Assembly (NCBI RefSeq): GCF_001509405.1
Contig: NZ_CP011502.1
Coordinates: forward strand, 186,001 to 250,000
Direction of reading: 5' to 3'
Length of the DNA stretch: 64,000 nt
Source: Aeromicrobium erythreum
GTDB taxonomy: Bacteria; Actinomycetota; Actinomycetes; Propionibacteriales; Nocardioidaceae
A model generated the notes under the pieces. The model ran no database searches and was not told the origin of the DNA. It worked only from the letters and a program-made list of their open reading frames with translations. Below are positions 1 to 9,049 of this stretch, piece after piece (position 1 is the stretch's first letter; every line of letters begins with the position of its first letter). Made by a program: the position numbers and the translations under genes.

Positions 1-2685
1 TCGCCCGTGGTGGCCGAGCTCGTCGACGGACCGGTGCTCGACGCCGCGCTCGACGGGACCCCGACCGAGCCCGTGCAGGTGCGCACCGCGCAGGTGGACA
101 CGGCCGAGGCAGCCGCCGCGCGGGCACCGCACCGGGTCTACGTGGCCGTGGTCGGCAACAGCGGCGCGTCCGTCGACTCCGACGCGACCATCCAGGCGCG
201 CGTCGACGGCGGCACGCGTTGGTGGAGCGAGGAGTCCGGCACGAGCTTCGGCACGGCCTCGACCGTCCGGTACGACAGCGCGCTCGACGCGACGCAGCGC
301 TGCGGCTTCGCCAACCCGTGGACGCTGTGGAGCGAGGCCGGCCGCCAGTTCCCCGACGGCACGTTCGACCAGCCCGGCAACCACCTGCTGGTCGTCGTCG
401 ACGACACGTGCAACGGCGTCGGTGTCGGCACGGTGGGGCGTGGCATGGACGACGGCGGGTCGTCGACGCAGAAGGAGTCGGCGTCGATCTTCACGGCCAC
501 GTTCGCGCACGAGGTCGGGCACAACCTCGGCCTCAACCACGCCAACCTCGACAGCCAGGACGGCCAGGGCGGCGAGTACTGGGACCTCTACAGCCCGATG
601 GGTCTCGCGATCAGCTCCGGCCAGAGCCTCGACCCGCCGGCACTCGACACCGAGTACCGCGCGCAGCTCGGCATCCTCGACACCGGCGAGGTCGAGCTCG
701 TCGGGGCCGGGACGTCCGTCACCCGCACCCTGTCAGCGCGCGGCAGCAGCACCGGGCTGCGCGGCGTCGAGGTGCGGTCCCCGGACGGCACGAGCCACTG
801 GGTCGAGTACCGGTCGGGAGGCGGCCGCGACGCCCGGAGCTACTACCGGCTCGAGCCGAACGCGTCCGTGAGCGGCACCCGCAAGTACCCCCGGGGCGTC
901 ACGGTGAGCACCCGCGCGACGGGTTCCTCCGGCAGCACCCTGCTGCGTCCACGCGCCGACGGCACCGTGGCCTACGGGTCGCGCCAGGCGGGCCAGACCT
1001 ACACGGCGGGCGACGTGTCGGTGCGCGTCGACTCGATCAGCGCCGACAGTGCCACCGTCACCGTCACCAACGGTCCGGTGCTCGCCGACCTCTCGGCGTC
1101 GACGCCCGTGGTCGAGGGCACCGCGCGGGTGGGAGCCACCCTGACCGCGCAGCCCGGCACCTGGACGGCTGGCACCACGTTCGCCTACCAGTGGCGGGCG
1201 GGCGGGACGGCGGTCCAGGGTGCGACCGCGTCGACCTTCGTGCCGACGAAGGACCAGCTCGACCGCACGATCACCGTGCAGGTCACCGGCTCGCGCAGCG
1301 GCTACCGCCCGGCGACCCGGGAGTCGGCCGCCACCTCGGCGGTGGCTCCCGGCGTGCTCGACGCGCCGACGCCCACGGTGGAGGGGTCGGCACGGGTCGG
1401 CTCCCCGCTCACGGGACGCGTCGGCTCCTGGACGTCCGGCACGACGCTGACGTACCAGTGGTCCGCCGACGGTGTCGACGTGCCGGGTGCGACGGCGAGC
1501 ACCTTCACCCCCGCCGCGGCGCAGCTGGACGACGCGATCACGCTGACCGTGACCGGCGCCAAGGACGGCTACACGACGACGTCGCGCAGCTCGCAGCCGA
1601 CGGAGCGGGTCGCCGCGGGTGCCACGTCGGCCGGCACCCCCACGGTCACAGGCACGCCGCGGGTCGGGGTACCGCTGGGCGTCGACGTCGGTGCGTGGGC
1701 GCCGGGGACGACCTTCACCTACCAGTGGCTGGCTGACGGGGCGGTGGTCGCGGGAGCCACGGGCCACACGTTCACGCCCGGCCCCATGCAGCAGGGCGCG
1801 CGGGTCACGGTCACCGTCACGGGCGCGCGGCCGGGCTACGACACGGCCTCGGCGACCTCGACCCCGACGGACCGGGTGGCCACCGGCACCCAGGTGGCCG
1901 GGACGCCGACGATCTCGGGCGACCCGGTCGTCGGCCGGTCCCTGCAGGTCGATCCCGGCACGTGGGCGTCCGGCACGATGCTCACGTACCAGTGGGTGGC
2001 CGACGGCTCGCCCGTCGCGGGCGCCACCACCGACACCTTCACGCCGGGCCCGGCGCAGCGCGGTGCGCGGATCACGGTCACGGTCACGGGCGAGCGGAGC
2101 GGCTACGACACCGCGTCGGCGACGTCGGAGCCGACGGCCGCGGTGGCGGCGGGTGCCACTGTCGCCGGACGCCCCAAGGTCACCGGCACCGCCAAGGTCG
2201 GGGTGGCCCTCGGTGTCGACGTCGGCTCGTGGGCGCCGGGCACGACGTTCGCGTACCAGTGGCTCGCCGACGGGGACCCCGTGGCGGGTGCCACCACCAG
2301 GACGTTCACACCGGGCGCAGCGACGGTCGGCGACCGGATCTCGGTGCGGGTCACCGGCACGCGCGACGGCTACGAGACGGCATGGGCCACCTCCACCCCC
2401 TCCGCCGCGGTCGCAGCAGGCACGCTCGCCGCGTCGACGCCGAAGGTGTCGGGCGCGGTGGTCGTCGGTCGTCGCCTGTCGGTCGTGCGCGGCACGTGGA
2501 CGTCGGGGACGACGTTCTCCTACCGCTGGCTCGCGAACGGCACGGTCGTGAAGGGCGCCACCGCGTCGACGTTCGTCGTGCCGCGTGGCCTGCGCGGCAA
2601 GCGGGTCACGGTGCAGTTGACGGGCCGCAAGAGCGGCTACGCCACCCTCACGCGGACGTCGGCCCGGACGAGCCCCGTCCGCTAA
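1..2685 (+). CDS. Secreted metzincin zinc metalloprotease with six Ig-like repeats (5' partial)
   Basis: The reading frame is open to the left edge, so the real start and the signal peptide are probably outside the window. Counting from the first in-window GTG (position 7), HEVGHNLGLNH at residues 168-178 is a perfect HExxHxxGxxH zinc site, and SPMG about 20 residues later suits the metzincin Met-turn. From about residue 358 there are six repeats of roughly 90 residues, each with a G-x-W...YQW-x-x-DG...GAT...TF...VTG-x-x-x-GY pattern. These resemble the Ig-like modules common in actinobacterial surface proteins. No sortase motif or C-terminal membrane segment is seen, so the protein is probably released or held by its repeats. 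The substrate is unknown. Confidence 0.88.
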   Translation, partial: SPVVAELVDGPVLDAALDGTPTEPVQVRTAQVDTAEAAAARAPHRVYVAVVGNSGASVDSDATIQARVDGGTRWWSEESGTSFGTASTVRYDSALDATQRCGFANPWTLWSEAGRQFPDGTFDQPGNHLLVVVDDTCNGVGVGTVGRGMDDGGSSTQKESASIFTATFAHEVGHNLGLNHANLDSQDGQGGEYWDLYSPMGLAISSGQSLDPPALDTEYRAQLGILDTGEVELVGAGTSVTRTLSARGSSTGLRGVEVRSPDGTSHWVEYRSGGGRDARSYYRLEPNASVSGTRKYPRGVTVSTRATGSSGSTLLRPRADGTVAYGSRQAGQTYTAGDVSVRVDSISADSATVTVTNGPVLADLSASTPVVEGTARVGATLTAQPGTWTAGTTFAYQWRAGGTAVQGATASTFVPTKDQLDRTITVQVTGSRSGYRPATRESAATSAVAPGVLDAPTPTVEGSARVGSPLTGRVGSWTSGTTLTYQWSADGVDVPGATASTFTPAAAQLDDAITLTVTGAKDGYTTTSRSSQPTERVAAGATSAGTPTVTGTPRVGVPLGVDVGAWAPGTTFTYQWLADGAVVAGATGHTFTPGPMQQGARVTVTVTGARPGYDTASATSTPTDRVATGTQVAGTPTISGDPVVGRSLQVDPGTWASGTMLTYQWVADGSPVAGATTDTFTPGPAQRGARITVTVTGERSGYDTASATSEPTAAVAAGATVAGRPKVTGTAKVGVALGVDVGSWAPGTTFAYQWLADGDPVAGATTRTFTPGAATVGDRISVRVTGTRDGYETAWATSTPSAAVAAGTLAASTPKVSGAVVVGRRLSVVRGTWTSGTTFSYRWLANGTVVKGATASTFVVPRGLRGKRVTVQLTGRKSGYATLTRTSARTSPVR

Positions 2686-2689
2686 CCCC

Positions 2690-2806
2690 CTGGGCGGTAG
2701 GTGACGCGCGGAACCTCTCTCAGCGGTAGGTCGCGCGCGTCATCGACGGTCGATGACGCGGGAGACCTACCGCCCACTCGGGTTCCGCGGGCTACCTACC
2801 GCCCGG
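2690..2806. repeat. Large nested imperfect palindrome between convergent genes
   Basis: The sequence is symmetric about position 2748. GCGGTAGGT occurs at 2694 and 2723, and its reverse complement ACCTACCGC at 2765 and 2794, in exactly mirrored places. CGCGGAACC has a mirrored GGTTCCGCG, and the centre is CATCGAC-G-GTCGATG. The arms are about 60 bases with scattered mismatches. It separates the converging protease and amidase genes and includes the amidase stop codon. A bidirectional terminator is the simplest reading, though the length and the repeated 9-mer are unusual. Confidence 0.7.
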
Positions 2807-4210
2807 GGGGAGCCGGTCGTGCCACGGGTCCGCCTGCTCGACCTGGGCGCACAGGGAGAGCAGCGGACCGTCCTCGCCGGGGCGGCCGGCGAGCATCACG
2901 CCCACCGGCAGCCCGTCGACCACGGACAGCGGCAGGCTCGCGGCGGGGACGCCCGCCATGTTGTAGACGGCGGTGTAGGGCGTGAAGTCGAGCTCGCGAC
3001 GGTGGTCCTCGGCGGGGTCGCCGGACTCGGTGAACCACGCGACCGGCTGCGGCGGCAGCGCGAGGGTCGGCGTGAGCCAGGCGTCGAACCCGGCCATCGA
3101 CGTCACGACATCGCGGGTGGTCGCCTCGAGGAACTGGATCGCCCGCGCGAGCTCGGCCGCGCTGTACGTGCGCCCCCGCTCCAGCCAGTAGCGGGTCGTC
3201 GGGCGCAGCAGGTCGAGCGCCGCGTCAGGGATGGGCGCCGCCGCCATGCCGCTGGACCAGACGACGTTGAACTGCGGCTCCAGCGCGGGCGGGAACGGGT
3301 TCTCGACGTCGACGACCTCGTGACCGAGGGAGCGCAGCACGTCGGTCGCGTGCTCCCAGGCCTGCACCGACGACGCCGATGCCGTCACGCCGGGCAGGTA
3401 GGGGTCGACCCAGCGCGCGATCCGCAGGCGCTCCGGTCGTCGCGCGGCCCAGGCGGCGAAAGGCTCGGCAGGCTCCGGCAGCGGACGCAGGTCGCCGGGC
3501 ATGGGGTGCGCCATCGCGTCGAGCAGGGCGGCCGCGTCGCGCACCGTGCGCGCGACCGGGCCGTCCCCGGACAGGCCGCTCCAGTCCGACCCCGTCGGCC
3601 CGGCGCTCACCCGACCACGGCTCGGCTTGAACCCGAACACGCCGCAGCAGCTCGACGGGATGCGGATGGAACCGCCACCGTCGCTGCCCTGCGCGAGCGG
3701 CACGAGTCCCGCGGCCACGGCCGCAGCGGCGCCACCGGACGACCCACCCGCCGTCCGCGTCGGGTCCCACGGCGTGCGGGCCGGGCCCACCACGTCGTTG
3801 TCGGTGTACGACGACAACCCCATCTCGGGCGTGTTGGTCTTGCCCAGGCTCACGAAGCCCGCGAGCTGCACGAGCGTCACGACGTGCGCGTCGACGTCGG
3901 GCACGTGGTCGGCCATGAGCCGCGACCCGAGCGTGGTGCGCACGCCCGCGGTCGGGGTGAGGTCCTTGAACGCCGTGGGCACGCCGAGGAACGGCGGCAG
4001 GTCGCGGGCCGACGTCGAGCGTCGGCGGGCGTCGGCGGCGTGCGCGGCCTCCAGCGCGGCGTCCGCGGTGACCGTCACGAACGCGCCGAGCGTCGCGTCG
4101 TGCTGCTCGACGCGGGCGAGGTGGTGCTCGACGAGCTCGACCGAGGTCGTCTCGCCGGCCGCCATCGCGTCGGCCATCGCGTGGGCGTCGAGCTCGTGCA
4201 GCGCGGTCAC
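2792..4210 (-). CDS. Amidase (amidase-signature family)
   Basis: Hydrolyses an amide bond; the substrate cannot be named from sequence. The amidase signature is clear: catalytic Lys in PTAFKDL, then a Gly/Ser-rich stretch RTAGGSSGGAAAAVAAG followed by GSDGGGSIRIPSS, which carries the cis-Ser and nucleophile Ser of the Ser-cisSer-Lys triad. The length, 472 residues, is normal. GTG at 4210 is chosen because it begins at the start of homology (TALHELDAHAMADAMAAGE); a longer upstream frame overlaps the divergent neighbour. Only 25 bases separate this start from the gene at 4236, so the two share a compact divergent promoter region. Confidence 0.9.
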   Translation of the reverse strand: MTALHELDAHAMADAMAAGETTSVELVEHHLARVEQHDATLGAFVTVTADAALEAAHAADARRRSTSARDLPPFLGVPTAFKDLTPTAGVRTTLGSRLMADHVPDVDAHVVTLVQLAGFVSLGKTNTPEMGLSSYTDNDVVGPARTPWDPTRTAGGSSGGAAAAVAAGLVPLAQGSDGGGSIRIPSSCCGVFGFKPSRGRVSAGPTGSDWSGLSGDGPVARTVRDAAALLDAMAHPMPGDLRPLPEPAEPFAAWAARRPERLRIARWVDPYLPGVTASASSVQAWEHATDVLRSLGHEVVDVENPFPPALEPQFNVVWSSGMAAAPIPDAALDLLRPTTRYWLERGRTYSAAELARAIQFLEATTRDVVTSMAGFDAWLTPTLALPPQPVAWFTESGDPAEDHRRELDFTPYTAVYNMAGVPAASLPLSVVDGLPVGVMLAGRPGEDGPLLSLCAQVEQADPWHDRLPPGGR

Positions 4211-4235
4211 CGCTCCAGCGTGCCACGCTGGGCCC

Positions 4236-4757
4236 GTGCTGCAGTCCGTGGAGGCCCTGCTCGACCCGGTGCTCGACGCGAGCGTCCGCGAGGAGTGGGC
4301 GCGGCTCCTCGAGGCGGGGCTCCCCAGCCAGGCCCGGCACACGGGATCCTCGAACGCCCCGCACGTCACGCTCGCCGTCGCCGAGCGGATCGGTGCCGAC
4401 GTCGACGCCCGCCTCGCCGGCGCCGTGCCGGCAGACCTCCCGGCCCTGCGACTCGGCGGCGTGCTGGTCTTCCCCGGGCGCTCGGGACGCTGCGTCCTGG
4501 CTCGTTCCGTCGTCGTGTCCGCCGGCTTGCTCGACCTGCACGCACGGCTGCTCGACGTGGTCGGCGACGAGCCCGGCGTCGTCGCGCACGTGCGCCCCGA
4601 CGCGTGGACGCCGCACGTCACGCTCGCGCACCGCCTCGACGTCGGCCTGCTGCCCGCGGCGCTGGCGGCGCTGGACGACGTCGGGCGAGAGCGCGAGGGC
4701 CGCGTCGGCGGCGTGCGTCGCTGGGACCCCGAGGCGCAGGAGACCTGGCTGCTCTGA
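4236..4757 (+). CDS. 2H phosphoesterase / 2'-5' RNA ligase-like protein
   Basis: A 173-residue protein with two HxT motifs (APHVTLA and TPHVTLA) about 90 residues apart. This is the hallmark of the 2H phosphoesterase superfamily (ThpR/LigT-like cyclic phosphodiesterases). The family opens cyclic phosphates on RNA ends or small nucleotides; the substrate here is unknown. The GTG start leaves 25 bases to the divergent amidase. The trhO-like gene starts 31 bases downstream on the same strand, so the two may be co-transcribed, and both would act on RNA. Confidence 0.8.
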   Translation: MLQSVEALLDPVLDASVREEWARLLEAGLPSQARHTGSSNAPHVTLAVAERIGADVDARLAGAVPADLPALRLGGVLVFPGRSGRCVLARSVVVSAGLLDLHARLLDVVGDEPGVVAHVRPDAWTPHVTLAHRLDVGLLPAALAALDDVGREREGRVGGVRRWDPEAQETWLL

Positions 4758-4788
4758 GCCGCGCGACCCGTCAGGGACAATCGTCGAC

Positions 4789-5670
4789 GTGGCCGTGCCG
4801 AAGGTGATCCTGTTCTACGTCTTCACCCCCGTGCCCGACCCCGACGCGATCCGCGTCTGGCAGCTGAGCCTCGCCGGGTCGCTGGGGCTGCGCGGCCGGG
4901 TCATCGTGTCCTCCCACGGCATCAACGCGACCCTCGGCGGCGACCTCGACGCGCTCAAGCGCTACGTCCGGGGCCTGCGCGAGTACGCGCCGTTCCGCGG
5001 TGCCGACGTGAAGTGGTCGGCGGGACGCGCGCTCGACGACGGCGTCACGACGGCGCTGTTCCCGCGACTCTCGGTCAAGGTGCGCGAGGAGGTCGTCACG
5101 TTCGGCGCGCCCGACGAGCTGGCCGTCGACGCGCACGGCGTCGTCGGCGGCGGCGAGCACCTCAGCCCCGAGGCGCTGCATGCGCTGGTCGAGGCGGAGG
5201 ACGTGGTCTTCTTCGACGGCCGGAACCGCATCGAGTCCGAGGTCGGGCGCTTCGCCGGCGCCGTGCGTCCCGACGTCGAGACCACGCGCGAGTTCGTCGA
5301 GCTGCTCGACTCCGGCGCCTACGACGACCTGAAGGACCGAGCCGTGGTCACGTACTGCACGGGCGGCATCCGCTGCGAGGTGCTCACCCCGCTCATGCGC
5401 AGCCGCGGGTTCCAGCGGGTGTACCAGCTCGACGGCGGCATCCACCGCTACGGCGAGGCCTATGGCGACACCGGGCTCTGGGAGGGGTCGATGTACGTCT
5501 TCGACGCCCGCACCACGGTCGAGTTCAGCCCCGACGCGAAGGTCGTGGGCCGCTGCGACACGTGCGGCACGCCGAGCCGCGACGTCGTCGACTGCGCCGA
5601 CCCGGCGTGCGTGCGGCAGATGGTGCGCTGCCCTGCGTGCACGGCCGGGTCGGCCGTCTGCGGTCGCTGA
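4789..5670 (+). CDS. trhO: tRNA uridine-34 5-hydroxylase, rhodanese family (UPF0176)
   Basis: A 293-residue protein of the TrhO/YceA family, which performs O2-dependent 5-hydroxylation of wobble uridine in some tRNAs. The N-terminal acylphosphatase-like part begins PKVILFYVF. The central rhodanese domain has the active-site loop TYCTGGIRCE. The C-terminus carries a Cys-rich segment (CDTCG, CADPAC, CPAC) that probably binds a metal, as is usual in the family. The GTG start is chosen because the conserved N-terminus follows directly. It sits 31 bases after the 2H phosphoesterase gene. Confidence 0.92.
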   Translation: MAVPKVILFYVFTPVPDPDAIRVWQLSLAGSLGLRGRVIVSSHGINATLGGDLDALKRYVRGLREYAPFRGADVKWSAGRALDDGVTTALFPRLSVKVREEVVTFGAPDELAVDAHGVVGGGEHLSPEALHALVEAEDVVFFDGRNRIESEVGRFAGAVRPDVETTREFVELLDSGAYDDLKDRAVVTYCTGGIRCEVLTPLMRSRGFQRVYQLDGGIHRYGEAYGDTGLWEGSMYVFDARTTVEFSPDAKVVGRCDTCGTPSRDVVDCADPACVRQMVRCPACTAGSAVCGR

Positions 5671-5673
5671 GCG

Positions 5674-6294
5674 TCAGGCCCAGGACCAGCTGGCGAGGAT
5701 CGACTGGTCGACGGCGTCGCGGTCGGCCTCCGACAGGTCCTTGTTGTGGGAGAACGTGATCACGTAGCCCTTGCCGTCGACGGCGAGCGTGTACTGCTCG
5801 ACGCGGTACTCGTTGCCGTTGAGGTTGAACAGCGCGGTGGTGTGCACGGCCTCCTGGCCGTCGATCGTGAGCGGGTCGCGCACCTCGATCTCCTGGGCGT
5901 TCGCGTTCTTCAGCACCTTGACGAGCGCGTCCTCGAGCTGCTTGCCCTTGACGTTGACGATCGTCGGGTCGGAGACGACGTTGACGTTGTCGGCGAAGCC
6001 GTCCTTGTCGGTCACGTCGATCGCGAGGCTCAGGGCGGCACCTGCCCCGTTCTTGTTCTCCTTCCAGCCCTCGGGCACCGCGTAGCTGAAGCCGTCGGCC
6101 TCGACGCGGTCGCCGTCCGCGGGCTTGGCCGTGGGGGCAGGGGCGGAGGAGTCGCCCCCGTCGGTCGAGGAGCTGGCGGAGGAGGACGAGGGGCCCGAGG
6201 AGTCGGAGTCGGTGCCGCCGCAGGCGGTCAGGACGACGGTGGCGGTGGCGGCGACGAGGAGGGCGCGCACGGGGGCGCGGTCGAGGAGGCGCAT
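5674..6294 (-). CDS. Lipoprotein with PsbP/LpqN-like fold pattern
   Basis: A 206-residue exported lipoprotein. The ATG at 6294 gives a signal peptide with lipobox LTAC followed by a Ser/Asp/Gly-rich linker, and then a folded domain that starts near DGFSYAVPEGWKENK. The pattern of a short amphipathic start, a PxGW turn and a late VITFSH strand recalls LpqN/PsbP-like actinobacterial lipoproteins. That resemblance is by eye only. It converges with trhO with a 3-base gap. A TTG at 6303 is a less likely start. Function unknown. Confidence 0.75.
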   Translation of the reverse strand: MRLLDRAPVRALLVAATATVVLTACGGTDSDSSGPSSSSASSSTDGGDSSAPAPTAKPADGDRVEADGFSYAVPEGWKENKNGAGAALSLAIDVTDKDGFADNVNVVSDPTIVNVKGKQLEDALVKVLKNANAQEIEVRDPLTIDGQEAVHTTALFNLNGNEYRVEQYTLAVDGKGYVITFSHNKDLSEADRDAVDQSILASWSWA

Positions 6295-6340
6295 GACGGA
6301 CAACCTAGTCGTCCGTCCAGGACTGCGCTCGGTGAGGCCC

Positions 6341-6871
6341 TCAGCCGAGCTCGCCGCCGTCCCAGTCGGGGTTGGCGAGGTTGCGCTGCATCGCGATGTT
6401 GAGGTCGCTCACGACGAGCGCGACCTGCCGTGCCACGACGTCGCTGACCCGTCGCTGCAGGCTCTCGGTCGGCGCCGGGTGCACCTCGTCGACCCGCACC
6501 TCGAGCAGGTGACCGTCGGGCGCGGCGGCGCCCTCGCGCACCACCAGCAGGTCGACGACGTCGGCCCCGCCGAGCGCCGGCCACACGGTGACCCGCAGGC
6601 CGAGCCGTGCCGCGCTCGACGTGCGCGACTGCACCACGACGCGCACCGACACGGCACCGGCCGCAGGTCGGCGGTACCCGTCGGGCGGGCTGAGCCGCAG
6701 GACCGGGTCGGTGTCGACGTCGATGGCGAACTCGTGCAGCAGCGGCCTGCCGATCTGCCGCTCGGCCGTGGTGACCAGCAGGTCACGCAGCCGGCGCGCG
6801 CAGTCGTCCAGCTCGGCGTAGCCCAGCCCGGCGCGCCCGGCCAGCAGCGGATCGACGTCGTCGGGGCTCAT
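6341..6871 (-). CDS. Hypothetical protein
   Basis: A 176-residue protein without signal peptide or membrane segment. I do not recognise a family. The first 40 residues look helical (AELDDCARRLRDLLVTTAERQIG), and the middle alternates hydrophobic strands (RLGLRVTVWPALGG, VVDLLVVREG), which suggests an alpha/beta cytosolic protein. ATG at 6871 is chosen because the frame upstream is Arg-rich and overlaps the promoter region of the divergent gene at 6919. Codon use matches the neighbours, so expression is likely. Confidence 0.6.
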   Translation of the reverse strand: MSPDDVDPLLAGRAGLGYAELDDCARRLRDLLVTTAERQIGRPLLHEFAIDVDTDPVLRLSPPDGYRRPAAGAVSVRVVVQSRTSSAARLGLRVTVWPALGGADVVDLLVVREGAAAPDGHLLEVRVDEVHPAPTESLQRRVSDVVARQVALVVSDLNIAMQRNLANPDWDGGELG

Positions 6872-6918
6872 GGCCGCAGTATGGCCACGACCCCGTCCAC
6901 GGTCTAGCGTGGGCCGCC

Positions 6919-7479
6919 ATGAGCACACCAGCCGCCGACCACCGGCACGTCGCCGCCGGGTTCACCGCCGTCGCCGACGCGGTGGCCGACTGGGACGCGC
7001 CCGCGCCGGTCGAGGGCTGGGCCGCTCGCGACGTCGTCGAGCACCTGGTCACCTGGTTGCCGGCGTTCCTGGCCGCCGGCGGCGTCGCGCTCGGGACGGC
7101 CGACCCGCGACCGGCCGACCCCGCCGAGGCCTGGCGCGACCACGCCGACGCGGTGCAGGCACTCCTCGACGCCCCCGACGCCGACCGACCCTTCACCCAC
7201 CCGCACGTCGGCACGCACCCGCTCGACCAAGCGGTCGCGCAGTTCTACACGGCCGACGTCTTCATGCACACGTGGGACCTCGCCCGCACCAGCGGGCAGG
7301 ACGTCGAGCTCGACCCCGACCGCTGCGCCGCCATGCTCGCCGGCATGGCGCCCATCGAGGACATGCTGCGCGGGTCCGGCCAGTACGGCCCGGCCGTTCC
7401 CGTCCCCGACGACGCGTCGGTGCAGGACCGGTTCGTCGGCTTCATCGGCCGCGACCCCGCCTGGGCCCCTCGCGCCTGA
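6919..7479 (+). CDS. TIGR03086-type metal-binding / DinB-like protein
   Basis: A 186-residue protein of the actinobacterial TIGR03086 family, part of the DinB / mycothiol-dependent maleylpyruvate isomerase fold. Family-like features are the start HVAAGFTAVADAVADWDAPAPVEGW, the early helix with RDVVEHLV, and the later VFMHTWDLARTSG, where His residues are expected to form a metal site. It may use mycothiol, but no substrate can be named. The ATG start fits the family's N-terminus. It is transcribed away from the hypothetical gene at 6341-6871. Confidence 0.8.
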   Translation: MSTPAADHRHVAAGFTAVADAVADWDAPAPVEGWAARDVVEHLVTWLPAFLAAGGVALGTADPRPADPAEAWRDHADAVQALLDAPDADRPFTHPHVGTHPLDQAVAQFYTADVFMHTWDLARTSGQDVELDPDRCAAMLAGMAPIEDMLRGSGQYGPAVPVPDDASVQDRFVGFIGRDPAWAPRA

Positions 7480-7540
7480 GGGTGGATTCCCGTCGGTGGG
7501 CGGGTGCACGATGAGGGCAGCGAGCCCCCGGGAGGACGCC

Positions 7541-7927
7541 GTGCACACCACGAACAACCACGACACCTTCACCTCGGTGGCGCCCGACTGTCCCGCGACG
7601 TCGGCGCAGGTGCCGCCCGAACGAGCCACGCCGAGCGTCGCGCGGCTGCAGTACGACCTCCTGGCCGACGCGCCCTACCGGTACACGTCCGACGACGTCG
7701 TCTACCTCTCGCAAGGCGAGCGACGCGGCATCGACCGCGAGACCTTCTTCGCCAAGGGCCAGCCCTGCCTGCGCGCCTCGCCCCTCGTCAAGCGGTACGG
7801 CTGGGGCGTGCACCACGACGCCCAGGGCCGGGTCGCGCTCGTGCCCGTGGAGTCGGCGGAGTACGCCGCGCTACGCGCCGACCCAGCCCTGCAGCAGCGC
7901 GAGGGCATGCGGTCGTCGCGGGCCTGA
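7541..7927 (+). CDS. DUF6157 family protein
   Basis: A 128-residue protein that matches the DUF6157 pattern as I know it: start MHTTNxx[48 protein letters not shown] and an ending in [12 protein letters not shown]. Function unknown. The GTG at 7541 is preferred over upstream in-frame starts because GGAGG lies just ahead of it (CCCGGGAGGACGCC) and the family begins there. No transmembrane or signal segment. It lies between the TIGR03086-type gene and the aldo/keto reductase on the same strand. Confidence 0.82.
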   Translation: MHTTNNHDTFTSVAPDCPATSAQVPPERATPSVARLQYDLLADAPYRYTSDDVVYLSQGERRGIDRETFFAKGQPCLRASPLVKRYGWGVHHDAQGRVALVPVESAEYAALRADPALQQREGMRSSRA

Positions 7928-8025
7928 CGCCCCAGCCCCGCCGACCAGCCCCGTGGCCCGGGCCCGCCGTCCACCGGCTGGTCGTCCCGAGGTGCAACCT
8001 TGCCGGGCAGGAGTTGACTGGACCC

Positions 8026-9042
<1,017 letters not shown>

Positions 9043-9049
9043 GGACACC

